NCBI GenBank assembly: GCA_003313425.1
Contig: NHZP01000030.1
Coordinates: 496,001 to 560,000 of the forward strand
Reading direction: 5' to 3'
DNA: 64,000 nt
Source: Pseudopyrenochaeta lycopersici
Lineage: Eukaryota > Ascomycota > Dothideomycetes > Pleosporales > Pseudopyrenochaetaceae
The notes beneath the pieces are model-generated. The model saw only the letters and a list, made by a program, of their open reading frames with translations, made no database searches and was not told the DNA's origin. The stretch's first letter is position 1. The number at the start of each line of letters is the position of its first letter. The position numbers were made by a program, and so were the translations under genes. Positions 23,109 through 34,148 of the stretch are shown here, one piece after another.

Positions 23109-26039
23109 ATGGCTCGTTTTAATCCCTTCTCCTTTACGCCCGGACCAGTCGTCTTCTTCACAACCGTCACGTACATAACTTTGTTTGTGGCCTTGCTGGT
23201 GGTCCATTTGAGAGTACCAAACCCCCCATCCAAACCGCCGACAGGAACAAACCTCACTCAGGCTTGGAGTGATTTGGAACACATCACGAGGCAGTTCCAT
23301 CCCTATAACAGCCATGCTAATGATGGTGTTCGCCAATATCTGCTCGCGCGAATTGAGAATGTTATCGCTGTGAAAAAGCTTGGCAAAGATCAAGTTCAAG
23401 TCATAGATGACAACATTGCCAACGCTACCTTTTCATCTCGGGGCACCTCCGTCTACTTCGAAGGCACCAATATCATTGTTGCCATTCGTGGTTCTGAAGA
23501 TGACGAGCCATTTGACGGTGGGTACGGCTCGGCTGCCGCTGGCCGCCGCCCAAACAATGGCGGAGTGCTCGTCAATGCCCACTATGACTCTGTCAGTAGC
23601 GGCTATGGTGCAACTGACGACGGCGTGGGGGTGGTGACAGTGCTGCAGCTTCTGTCATATTTTACCGAACCTCAGAATTGGCCCAAGAGGACAATAGTGC
23701 TTCTGCTGAACAATGGTGAAGAAGACTTTTTGAACGGAGCCAAAGCCTTCATGCGAAATGAAATTTCCATGGTTCCGCATACTTTTGTCAACCTCGAGGG
23801 CGCTGGCGCAGGTGGCAGAGCGACTCTGTTCAGAAGCACCGACACAGAAGTCACTCGATTTTACAGGAAGACAAGCAACCCATTCGGCACTGTTGTCAGC
23901 GGCGATGGATTCAAAAAAGGTCTCATACGCAGCGAGACTGACTACAAGGTCTTTTACGGCGAACTTGGGCTTCGAGGACTAGATATTGCCTTCATGGAGC
24001 CTAGAGCTCGGTATCACACTGTCGAAGATTCGACACGAGAAACTTCTCTTAACTCACTCTGGCACATGCTATCAGCAGCCATTGCCTCAACGTCCGGCTT
24101 GGCTTCCATTACTGGCGATGAATTTGGTGAAAGAGGACACGAATCCAACGATGGCAAGGTACATGCAGGAAAAGGTACCGATGGAGTATGGTTCGACATA
24201 TTCGGCAAAATCTTCATCGTCTTCCAATTACACACCATGTTCGCGTTGTGCGTCACTCTACTGGTTGTTGCTCCACTCACTTTGATAGGTCTCAGCTTTG
24301 GCCTCTCAAAGGCCGACAAGAACTACTTGTTCGCTCGCAAGGCCTACGTTCACTCCTCAGATGACGATCAACCTGTGCATCTGAACGGCTGGCGGGGTTT
24401 CTTTCGGTTCCCAATCATATTCATCATTGCAACAGCGGTGGTTATTGGCCTGGCATATCTTATTGTTCGCATCAATCCCTTCATTGTGTATAGCAGCCCT
24501 TACGCGGTCTGGAGGTAAGTTGAAAAATCCCTGCAGAATTTCCTTGCTAATTCCAAATGCAGTATGATGCTCTCAGCGTGGTTCGTCTTTGCATGGTTCT
24601 TCTCCCGTGGCGCGGATGCGATGCGACCCTCTGCCCTCCAACGCCTCTACGCTCTGATCTGGCTTTTTATTGGATCCTTTGTTCTCCTTGCTCTGGCCAC
24701 GGTTTTAGCAAATAATTATCAAGTCGCAGCTGCGTATCCTGCATTATTCTACTTTGCGGCCGTCTTCCTCGCCATTCTCATCTCATATTTCGAACTATTC
24801 TTCGCTCCTTCAAAGTCCGCATATGCGCGCCATTTCGATGAGCTGGACGATTCGCGTCGCAACTCGGAGTCCACGAGTCGGCCGCTTACAGGTACTACTA
24901 GCGCGGCCCGATCTGAAGACCGCCCTATCCTAGACGATGACGCCACCGAGACGACGTCACTCCTTCGAGGTGACCGACGAAGCTTCGCAAGGTATGGTGG
25001 ACGGGAATCAACAAGCGAAGGTGGCGATGAACGCGAACCAGGCCCTCGGCGACTGGATTTAGGCCATGCGTATCCTGGGGAACAAGAATGGAGTGGGAGG
25101 TTACCCAGCTGGCTTTGGATCGTCCAATTCCTACTGCTGGCTCCTGTTGTCGTTGTCCTAGTTGGACAGGTTGCCCTGCTATTGACCTCGGCCCTTTACC
25201 AAACACCATCGGATGGCAATTCGCCCCTATTCATTTATATTGCCTTTGCAACCCTCACCATGCTGCTACTCGCTCCCATCGGACCCTTCGTTCATCGGTT
25301 CACCTATCATATCCCTACCTTTTTGTTTCTAGTCTGTGTTGCGACCGTCATCTACAATCTTGTGGCGTTCCCCTTCAGCAGGGATCATCGCTTAAAGGTG
25401 TACTTCGTCCAGCGCGTCAATTGCGACACTGGAGCAAATACCGTATCCTTGGCTGGCTTGGACGGCTACGTTCAGCGCATTATTGGGGATTTACCTAGTG
25501 CACAAGGGAAAGAATGGAATTGCACGACGCCAGACATTACGACGCGCAAGGAGCTAATAAGCTGCGATTGGGAAGGAATCCCTGCCAAGGTCGTACCCAA
25601 GCCTCCGCACGTTAGCAATAAGACCGGCACTGACGACTGGCTTGACTACTCGATACACCACAGTAACAGCACAAATAAAGCGACGATACGCGTTGTTGGC
25701 CAGAATACACGCGCATGTCGCATTGTTTTTGACACGCCGATCTCTGATTTGGCCGTTGCCGGCGCCGTTTCAGATCCCCGCTTTGAGCCAGTCGGCGAAA
25801 TGGGTTCCCGGGAAGTGCGACTCTGGCATCGCGAGTGGTCTCAGCCTTGGGAAGTGGCCGTAACATGGAACGCTAAAGAGCAGCCGAAGCTTTCTGGAAG
25901 AATCGTCTGTCTCTGGTCGGATGCGAATGCGGGCGAGATCCCTGCATTTGACGAGCTGCAGCATTATTTGCCGGTATGGGCAATTCCATCGAAAATCAGC
26001 GATGGGCTGGTCGAAGGCTTTAAGCATTTCGTAATTTGA
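23109..26039 (+). CDS. PFF1: Vacuolar membrane protease, M28 family (PFF1-like)
   Basis: Two exons (23109-24514 and 24563-26039) are joined across a 48-base intron (GTAAGT...GCAG, GCTAAT branch), encoding 960 residues. The ATG at 23109 gives the family N-terminus (NPFSFTPGP followed by a transmembrane helix). The luminal M28 zinc-peptidase domain shows H158 in NAHYDS, the bridging aspartate in ATDDG, glutamates in NNGEEDF and VNLEGAG, and histidine in RYHTVEDS. All di-zinc ligands are present. About eight further transmembrane helices follow, with a cytosolic loop rich in S, R and D (around 580-660), and a C-terminal luminal domain. The family is an integral vacuolar aminopeptidase-like enzyme whose substrates are poorly defined. 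Length and domain order are normal. Confidence 0.95.
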
Positions 26040-26501
26040 GCCACATGGCTTCCGGCTTGCCCATTCTGTTGCATCCCTGCCACTTCACCCTTTACTTTTG
26101 CTGCGATATCCTTCTCGGATGCATTTCAGCACGGCGTTAGGTCATCTGCATTTCCACACGTCATTTGGTCGTTCATGCGTATCTTCTCCTTTAATTCAAG
26201 ACCCTCCTCGTCTGATCTGCTCACTTCCTGTTTCCGCCGGCTTCTGGTGCCCTTGCGACATGTTGTTTGCTCCACCTTTTCTTTATACATTTACCCAATA
26301 GCATGACTTGTGCATCCTTGCGTTGACTTTAATGGAAACGATTATCACGAGCTCCCTTGCAATACCCAAATCTGTCCTTCAACAAACCTTTTGAATGCCA
26401 CTGCTAATGCAATCAACGGATTTCTTCCAATTCTCCTTGATAGGACTTCTTTGCTTCCGTCTCAGCTTGCGACTATTCTCCGAACCTTGGCTTGCAGCAT
26501 T
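26040..26501. other. Intergenic between PFF1 and coiled-coil gene
   Basis: These 462 bases have a pyrimidine-rich first half, compatible with the PFF1 3' UTR followed by the next promoter. An open frame runs from 26310 into the next gene but lacks an ATG until 26502. No other feature is seen. Confidence 0.4.
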
Positions 26502-29434
26502 ATGACAATAGTGTTTCACGACATTCGAGAGTATGCACAACACCATCCATTGTCTGTAGCGGCTAGTTTGACCATCTTCCTACCTGGCACATACTTTTAT
26601 GTCACCGGAAAGTCGTTCCCTCAAAGGATCGACCAGCAAATCTTATCACCAACTCTGTCATCTGTCCCCGCCTTCGCGAGTGCCCTGTCATCGTACCGCT
26701 GGCAGGAACAAGTGGATCTTTCTACTATTGTCTCCAGATTGAGTAAGTTCGTCCATCTCTAGCATAGTAGAGCCACTTTGCTCCTGAGGCATGCTCTTAT
26801 GACCCCAAAGCATCGACGCTCTCTCCCCGGCTTCAGGATGCTGGCTCGGCGTCGGCCAAATGCGTAAATGTACTTTCATTCAATCGCCCAATTTGCTTTT
26901 CCAGTGCGATCAATAAACTCTGAAATGCTACTGATTTCTGATTCCGTTGTATAGGCGACAGGCCAGCTGCAACTTTTGCATATCGGATGATAGAAAACAC
27001 GCGCGATAATATCAACCTAAAAAGCATCGCTTTTGAAGAGCGCATCGGGCTCTACGTGCGCCACTGGATATTGTGTGTTCCTTTTTATCGGGTCTTCTTA
27101 GTCGCGATCATCGGAACGTTACCCGGCTTCTTCATCCTGAGTCTCCACCATTTTGCGGGTCCTTGGGCGAGCAGACATCAAACAACAATCACGAACGTGC
27201 TGCATCTCGTTGCACTCGCCAGTTTCGGAAATTACGGGTTCGACGCGCACGATTTGTTAGTCTCTGTCTTAGTCATGGTCGCGTTTGACGTGTTTCAGCG
27301 GACTTCAAGCCGCGAGGCTGCGGGCGCTACTGACTGCGACGAATCAGAACATGAACAGAGGACACCGCCGGTTGTTGAAACTCCACTGGCCCAAACCCAT
27401 CCTTCTCTGGGCAAATCGGACTGTGCGCCTCTCCCAAAGAAGCTGATCGTCGAGCCTGGAGCCCTTGGGTCCACTTTAGCTTCTCAATCAGGGGTTTTTG
27501 ACACAAAAGGATCCCCAACCGACTCGAAAGCGAGAGAGATTGTGCGACTTCAATCCATCCTCACCGAGTTGAGAACAGCCAACAGGGCTAAGGAGGTGCA
27601 GCTGCGGAGCGCAAAGGAGGAGCTCCATAATGCGCGTGAAACGCTCAATCAGACTTTTGCAGAGTACTCTAGTCTGCGCGAAGAGCTTAAGACTGTCAAA
27701 CAAGTACTAGGAAGGGATCACCAGGCAATCGTCTATCGAAAGGACATTGAGTTGTTTGCGCTACGAAAAGGCAACGAGCAGAAAGAGAAGTATATCAAGG
27801 AACGCGACGCCAAGCTGGACGACATGTTCAGGCAGCAAAAGGCTACCATCGAAGTCAAGGACGCTCAACTGAAGCTGCTGAAGGACCGACTGTCTTTCAT
27901 GGACCGTCAAGCAAGCCCCAAGTTTGGCCACGAGAGAAAGTCAGAAGAAGATGGCGATCATGCGCTGGAAGTGAGACTTTTGAGGATACGGAAGGGTAAA
28001 CATGCCCCAGGAACAGAGGAAGAGAAAGATGCACTAATCGCGAAACTGCAAGAAGAGCTTGCTGCGGCTACCAAGGCCTCCGAAGCTGTAGTCAATGAAC
28101 AGGCAGAGCTACAAAGGGCATGGGAAATCGCGAAGAAGATCCAAAATTCCCTCAAGGAAGAGCGTGAACAACATGCACAAACAAAGGAACAGCTCCAGGA
28201 GTTGACCGTGAAGCTGTCGGAGGCAGAAAGTCAAACGCGGAGTCAGGACATCTCCGCCGGGCGTTTGCCTACAATCGATGAGGATGAACGCGATGCGAAA
28301 GAACTGGAAGCGATGTTTAATACTGCGCAAGAGGACAACCTGCGATTGTATGCCGAGGTGGAGGTGCTTGAGAAGAGGCTTCGCGACGCTAATGCCAAAA
28401 TGTTCGCAGCTGCACAGGACACTGAGGCTCTTAGGGAGCAAGTCAGGCTTGAGAAGGCGATCAATGACGATATGGAGACAGCTCGCCCCAGTGTAGTGCA
28501 TCGTGTGCACTTTCAGCGGATGGAAGGTCAGTTAAAGGAGAGCCAAGATGTCCTTGTGAACAAAGAGGATGAGATCAAGCTTCTCAAGAATACAATTATG
28601 GAGAAGGATCAATACGTTAAAGATCTCAAAGGAGAAGTCGATGCGGCAGTCAGTTTTCACACTCAAGACCAAGACGAAATTGAACGACTGAAGCAGTCCA
28701 TAACTGAACTCCAAGCAACGAAGCAGCAGTTAATGCTTGACCATGAGCGCCTCGCGGCGCAACGGACTCGCCAACGTGTTGTATCTTCAGATCGCACGTC
28801 CGCACGGTCGAGTGGTGCGACGCTCATCCAAGAATTGAGCCCAGCACTAACGAGACCTTCAGATGATCGTACTCCGGTCGAAGCCTTGCCACCCATGCCC
28901 GTGGTAGTTGAGTCTAAAAGCAACGAAAGTATACAAATGACTCCAAGGAGACATCTTAGGAGCGAAAGCACGCCAAATCGGTGGAGTCTATTGTCAAATG
29001 ATATTCCACCACCGGAGCTGAGGGAGACGAAAGCTTCGAGGAGAAAGAGTCTGGGCCTAAAAGATTTGATGAAGAGAATTGTGAGAAAGGACATTGAGGC
29101 TGACAAGTCATCGGAGAACAAGGTGACCAAGGAAGCTGAAGTGAATGAATTGGACAAGTCACGCATGCGTAATGCTCTTGCACCTAAGGAAAAGAACGCC
29201 GTCCCGCGACCTAAGAGTGCTATACTTCCATCGGTAGTCGCTACAATAGTCAACCAAGCAGCCACGCCCAAAACTACGGATGCCTTACCCGAGAGTGTCA
29301 GACCACCAAATTCGAGAAAGAACACGCCGCGATACTACGCGACTCAGCAAGCAAAAGATGATGAGCGACCAAAGACAGCTGTGGGTGATGACGCGGTTAG
29401 GCCGGTGAGCAGGAGGAGCTGGGCTGCAACGTAG
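26502..29434 (+). CDS. Membrane-anchored long coiled-coil protein
   Basis: Exons 26502-26742 and 26955-29434 are joined by a GT-AG intron of 212 bases (GTAAGT...TATAG), long for this genome; the join keeps the frame. The product is about 906 residues. The N-terminus has hydrophobic segments (SVAASLTIFLPGTYFYV, VFLVAIIGTLPGFFIL, VLHLVALASFG...VLVMVAFDVF), suggesting membrane insertion. Residues of roughly 270-640 are a nearly continuous coiled coil rich in E, K, Q and L (for example LRTANRAKEVQLRSAKEEL). The tail is basic and serine-rich, with TPRRHLRSES and RRKSLGLKDLMKR-like phosphorylation-type sites. I recognise no enzyme domain. A tether or scaffold on an organelle membrane is an inference from architecture only. 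The first-exon start is the least certain part. Confidence 0.75.
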
Positions 29435-29825
29435 GTTAACATGAGTGCTCAGCGAACTTAGATACAGGAACGGTTTGCTGACTCTGAATAGGAACAAATT
29501 AAAGCGGAGATCACTATATTAATGGAGGGACGATCAAGGGCTTCACTGGCGTTGGTCCTTTCTTCATTTGAATTCAGACTTTATGTTTGGTGCATAGAGT
29601 GGCTTTTTGCTTTAACGGTCGCATGGGATGATATCATGGGTGGTATGGTTAGATATATGAGTATGCATTCACGCATCGTTTACAACATCCAAATATAATG
29701 ATCAAAGATACAACCTGCTCGGTATCTCGGGCCAAAGATCTAGCGAAGCGTGATCCATATAACGGGCCAGATTTCCGCACATTTATGAGTCAGGATTTCC
29801 CACAGCTAATACCCATATCACCACA
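29435..29825. other. Intergenic, no feature recognised
   Basis: These 391 bases lie between the coiled-coil and hydrolase genes, which run in the same direction. They are AT-richer near 29,500-29,700, as expected for a terminator/promoter region. Nothing specific is seen. Confidence 0.4.
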
Positions 29826-30692
29826 ATGGATGCCTCAAAATCCTTCAATGCTGATTTGGCGTGGTCACTATGGGATGAAGAGCCGATTGAAGGTGCATTC
29901 ACTGTCAATACATCGGATGCCGGCATCGACAAATCAGTTGTCTCCTCGGTCACCCGGCCGTGGCTCTTTGGGTACAAATCTCAATTGTCAAATTCGAAAA
30001 ATCGAGCCGTGATAATCTGCGGTGGAGGCGGCTACGTTGAACTTATGGTCGGCCGTGAAGGCATACAAGTGGCAAAATGGCTCACCAAACTGGGCTTCAA
30101 CGCATTTGTCCTCGTACATCGTTTCCCCAACGCTCAATCGAGTCCGCAAGCTCCACTGGACGACGCACGACGGGCACTAAGGATTATTGAAGAGAAGGGA
30201 TTCGCCGGGAATGGCGTCGGTGTCTGTGGCTTAAGTTCAGGCGGGCATCTCGCCGCTACTCTCATCACTGAGTACCCGAAGACGTGGACCGAGCCGGAAA
30301 GCGAGAAAGGAAAGAATATCCCAACTTTGGACTTCGCAATCATAGGCTATGGCCCTATCTCAACGAATGCCGTCGGTCGTCAGATCATCCCTAACAAACC
30401 TCCGCTCCCCCCTGCGGAGAAACAGGCCCTATACGACACCCTCCAGCCCGATGTTCAGCTCAAACGCCCAGCGCCGCCTACGTTCATTGTGTACAGTGGG
30501 AATGACCCCGTAGTGCCGGTGGTCAACGCGTATCGACTTGCCGAGGGCGTGGGCAAGGCAGGGGGAAGTGTGGAGCTCCATGTTTTTGCGGATGCGCCAC
30601 ATGGGTTTGGCGTGGATACGGTTGGCTTGCCGGTTAGTGGGTGGACGGGGATGTGCGAGGCGTGGTTGGGACAAATTGGGCTTATAGGGTGA
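29826..30692 (+). CDS. Alpha/beta-hydrolase (esterase-like, BD-FAE/acetylesterase type)
   Basis: This 288-residue intronless frame starts at the ATG at 29826. The oxyanion-hole region IICGGGGYVEL (about 59-69) is followed by the nucleophile elbow GLSSGG (Ser about 135). The acid residue probably lies in VYSGNDPVVP (about 224-233) and the histidine in DAPHGFG (about 258-264). This order and length match small carboxylesterases related to acetyl-xylan esterase. No signal peptide is present, so a cytosolic esterase/lipase acting on a small acylated substrate is likely. It converges on the HET-ankyrin gene, leaving only 99 bases between stop codons. Substrate cannot be predicted. Confidence 0.88.
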   Translation: MDASKSFNADLAWSLWDEEPIEGAFTVNTSDAGIDKSVVSSVTRPWLFGYKSQLSNSKNRAVIICGGGGYVELMVGREGIQVAKWLTKLGFNAFVLVHRFPNAQSSPQAPLDDARRALRIIEEKGFAGNGVGVCGLSSGGHLAATLITEYPKTWTEPESEKGKNIPTLDFAIIGYGPISTNAVGRQIIPNKPPLPPAEKQALYDTLQPDVQLKRPAPPTFIVYSGNDPVVPVVNAYRLAEGVGKAGGSVELHVFADAPHGFGVDTVGLPVSGWTGMCEAWLGQIGLIG

Positions 30693-30791
30693 AGGAAATG
30701 GTACTTTAGTTTAGGAGAGATGTGATAAAGACGTTCGGTTGATCAGTATAGCGTTAGATAGTATAGTGTTATATGAAATGGTCGAACGAGC

Positions 30792-33445
30792 TCACTTCGG
30801 AGGCGTATACTCCAGCAACATCTTGGCTATGGAGTTGTGTCCCTTACTTTCTGCCCTCCAAACTGGCGTTCGCCCATACTCGTCTGCTTCCAGGTCGACT
30901 TTGACCTTGCTCGTGTTCAGCAGCAACTGGACTACTTCATCGTTCCCAAACTCCGCTGCCCATGACACTGCCGTCCGTCCATCTTCATCCTTCGAGTTCA
31001 CCTCTACCTTGCCCGTCTCCAGCAGCAACTTGACTATACTGGTATGGCCATTTGCTGCCGCCCACGACAATGGCGTTTGCTTGAAGTATTCGTCCTTTAG
31101 GTCGACATCAGCCTTACCTGTTTCTATCAGCATTTTCATGACCCCCTCGTGTCCGTTTCCTGCTGCTCGCCAGAGCGATGTTCGTCCAAAGTACTCGTCT
31201 TTCGAGTCAACTTCCACCATACCTGTGTCCAGCAGAAGCCTAACTGCCTCCTTGTTTCCGTTCTCTGCAGCCAACAATAGAGGGGTCCATCCTGATTCAG
31301 ACTTTGAGTTGATATCAACCTTTCCTGTTTCCAGGAGCAGATTGATTATCTTCTCGTTTCCATTTTTTGCAGTCAAAAATAGAGGCGTATATCCAGAATT
31401 CGTTTTTGAGTTGATTTCAGCCTTCCTTGTCTCCAGTAGAAGCCTGACTACCTCCTCGTCTCCGTTCTCTGCAGCCAGCAATAGAGGAGTATATCCAGAT
31501 TCAGTCTTTGCATTGATTTCGACGTCGCCTGTCTCCAGCAGAAGCTTGACTACTTTCTCATCTCCATTTTTTGCAGCCGACAATAGAGAGGTCCATCCAG
31601 ATTCAGATTTTGAGTTGGCTTGAACCTTTCCTGTTTCCAGGAGTAGCTTGACTACCGCATCATGCCCTGCTTTTGCCGCCCAAGATAGTGGTGTCTGCTG
31701 CCTTTGGCTATCTTTTAGGTCTATGTTGAGACCGCCCTTCATAAGCAACTGATGGACAATGGCAGTATGCCCGTTCGCTGCTGACCATGTCAATGGTGTT
31801 AGATAGGACACGTTTCTTGGTGTGTGGAGGGACTTGACTTGGAATCTTTCCTCATATCCCTCTATTGCTTCTTGAATCCACGCTTGTGCCTTTTCCTGCT
31901 CGCCTATATCACCTAGGATGAGTCCCACCTCCCATTTTCGAGTCGATAATTCCAAAAGGCTTCCTATTTCCGTCTTTAAATTCTCTGGCACTGGACCATA
32001 CGTGTCTATTGAGTGATTGCATTCTTCATCCCCCAACTCCCCAGTAGGGTGTTCCCAGTCCCAGGCGAGGAATAGGTCGCGTATGAAAAGGTTGCTTGAT
32101 TGAACCAGCTCTTGCCACTTTGGATCACTTCTCACGGTGTGTGGAGGAGTTACTGCAATCATGATAATAGCAAAATAGTCCTCGAATGCTCGAACAATTG
32201 TAGGCTGCGAGGCGCCTTGCAGTAGACAAAGAATATCGCCGTCCTTGACAGATTTTGCCGAGGCATGGAGAGTCCAACTTGTACTCCATTCTGTTATATA
32301 TGCCGGTTGCCCTGATATGTTCTTAAATATGATAGTCACGTTCGGCGTATCATCCCGAGCAGATTCGCTCTTTACCATCACCTTACCAAAAACATAGCCC
32401 TTGCTCTTAATTAACGCCATTTCTTTATCACCCCAGGTCTTCACCCATACTCTCTTGTGTAGAAGAGACCTAATCAGTCGCTGCAACAGTTCTTCCCATG
32501 GAAGCTTGTAATTAGGCAACAAGTCCCCATCATCAAGATTATCTGTACTCATGCCAATCAAAGCATACACCTTGTCGTGCCGCTTAGTAGCTTTGTGAGC
32601 ATGATACATATCTGTGAGCTCAGCCATTGTAAAAATACCTAGTGATGACCTAATGGGATCGGTTCTTATATACTTCGGCCTGAAGATTGCGTCCCTGATC
32701 AGAGATATTACACAACGAATCATACCTTGCAAATCTGGGCTAGAGTCGTGGAAGCAGTCTAACAAGCTTATACCTGAAGAAAACACGTAGCCATCAATCT
32801 CTGCCGAGCCACATAGAACTATAACACGTCTAGCTGCGGCCACTTCCTGAAGTACCTATAAGAACACTTAATAGGTGTGCATGTATGTCGTTGAGCAGCT
32901 GCTTCACGTACCCAAATACGCTGGAACCATGGTCTTTCAAGCAATTTAAGGATCGATCTCTCGCTCTTTTGGGTGTACAATGAATAAGTAGAATTACGTG
33001 CCGCCGCAGCACGTATATCATTCAGCGCTCCATCGCTATCGTTTGCTGCTTCTCCGAGCCAAACGATTATAGTACTTGCTTGACTATAGATCTTGGCCAT
33101 GAATTGAATCTGATATTCTTTTTCAACTTCGTCGGCTTGGTTGATGCAAAGAGCATCTACCCACAGAATTCGTTCAAAACAACTGTCCCGAAGTCGGTAT
33201 AACGCTGCGTACAGGTTTACAGAGACAGGAAAGTCGTGATTGTCCATCGAGATAAGCAATGTTTCTCTGGAGTCACCCCAGACATACGACAATGCCTCAT
33301 ACAGATGACTCTTCCTCGACGCCCATAGAGAGTAATTAATGAGATGACATCGTATAGGAGCGTTGTCGTCTTCATGCGGCGTAAGGCGAAGCAAGCGAAT
33401 ACTGTCAGGCCCTGGGGGAAGCGGAGAATAGTGATAGCTAGACAT
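30792..33445 (-). CDS. HET-domain protein with ten C-terminal ankyrin repeats
   Basis: Two exons (33445-32912 and 32855-30792) flank a 56-base intron (GTACGT...TATAG). Splicing rebuilds the HET motif RPWFQRIW-VLQEVAAARR; total 865 residues. The HET domain (about 45-190) has EALSYVWGD, ILWVDALCINQ and a YSQASTIIVWLGE block. A middle region carries a TPR-like helix pair (EKAQAWIQEAIEGYEERF). Residues 531-865 form ten 34-35-residue ankyrin repeats (TPLLLAAENGxxEVVRLLLETGKVxIxSKxE consensus) that are strikingly alike. HET proteins drive fungal heterokaryon incompatibility, a self/non-self cell-death response, and ankyrin arrays act as recognition surfaces. No P-loop or NACHT/NB-ARC domain is visible between them, so this is not a canonical fungal NLR. 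Confidence 0.93.
30795..31800 (-). repeat. Tandem array of about 102-base ankyrin units in the HET gene
   Basis: Ten head-to-tail units encode the ankyrin repeats. Neighbouring units share long DNA blocks, for instance variants of tttgagttgatttcagcctt and gcagccaacaatagaggagt. DNA-level similarity, beyond the protein motif, points to recent unit duplication or exchange. Confidence 0.85.
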
Positions 33446-34148
33446 TGTTTTAGAACCATCTGTGGAATTCTGGTACTGCGTGAGTTGGGTAATGTTGATA
33501 AATTTGTAGTCCTGGATCGATTAGCGCGCTCAAATACCTAGCGCAGCCACCCCCGCTTGATGCCACTAGTTGCGTCGGGCCTGAATTGGACAGCACCCTA
33601 ATAGGACTTGTAGGATATTGGCCGACACATTTCTACTTCAGTATCGTAGAATTATATTGTAATTCAAATGTACTCTATTCACGATGTCAGATGAATTGTC
33701 AGGTGTTATAACGTGGCCATAGCTATGATGCATACCAAGGACGTAGTGTCTATGCCGGTGGAAAATTGGTTGAGAATCGTGAGGTGTGTACATAGCCTGG
33801 ATGCGTTCAAGCGTTGTTGATGCTTGGTACGCCTGAGTAGGCCGCCGACGATTCTTCAGGACAGAGGATGGTGACTTCGTTACCGTATTGTTGATATTAC
33901 TAAATCAATAAATTTGAAATCAAGGCTGTAATCGCACTCATGTGGGAAATTCGATATTAAAATTGTAGCGCAGTACATTGGCCAATGGGTACCTTGAGCT
34001 CTTAACGCACCCGTGTTGCAAAGCGACACAAAGAGATGCAACGGCTTGGGGTCGACTTGAGTTCAAGATGTAGGTTGCTATCTAGGCCTGCGATGGGCTA
34101 TACTGCTGGCTTCTAGAACTCGCAGCTATGGATTCTATTGAACTACAT
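33446..34148. other. Intergenic between two HET genes, no feature recognised
   Basis: These 703 bases contain the HET-ankyrin promoter and the 3' flank of the second HET gene. No ORF with protein character was found. Confidence 0.5.

Noticed and set aside
30739..31623. Long + strand open frame opposite the ankyrin repeats
   Set aside because: It is a shadow of the repeated reverse-strand codons (S/F/P-rich periodic sequence) with no independent protein character.
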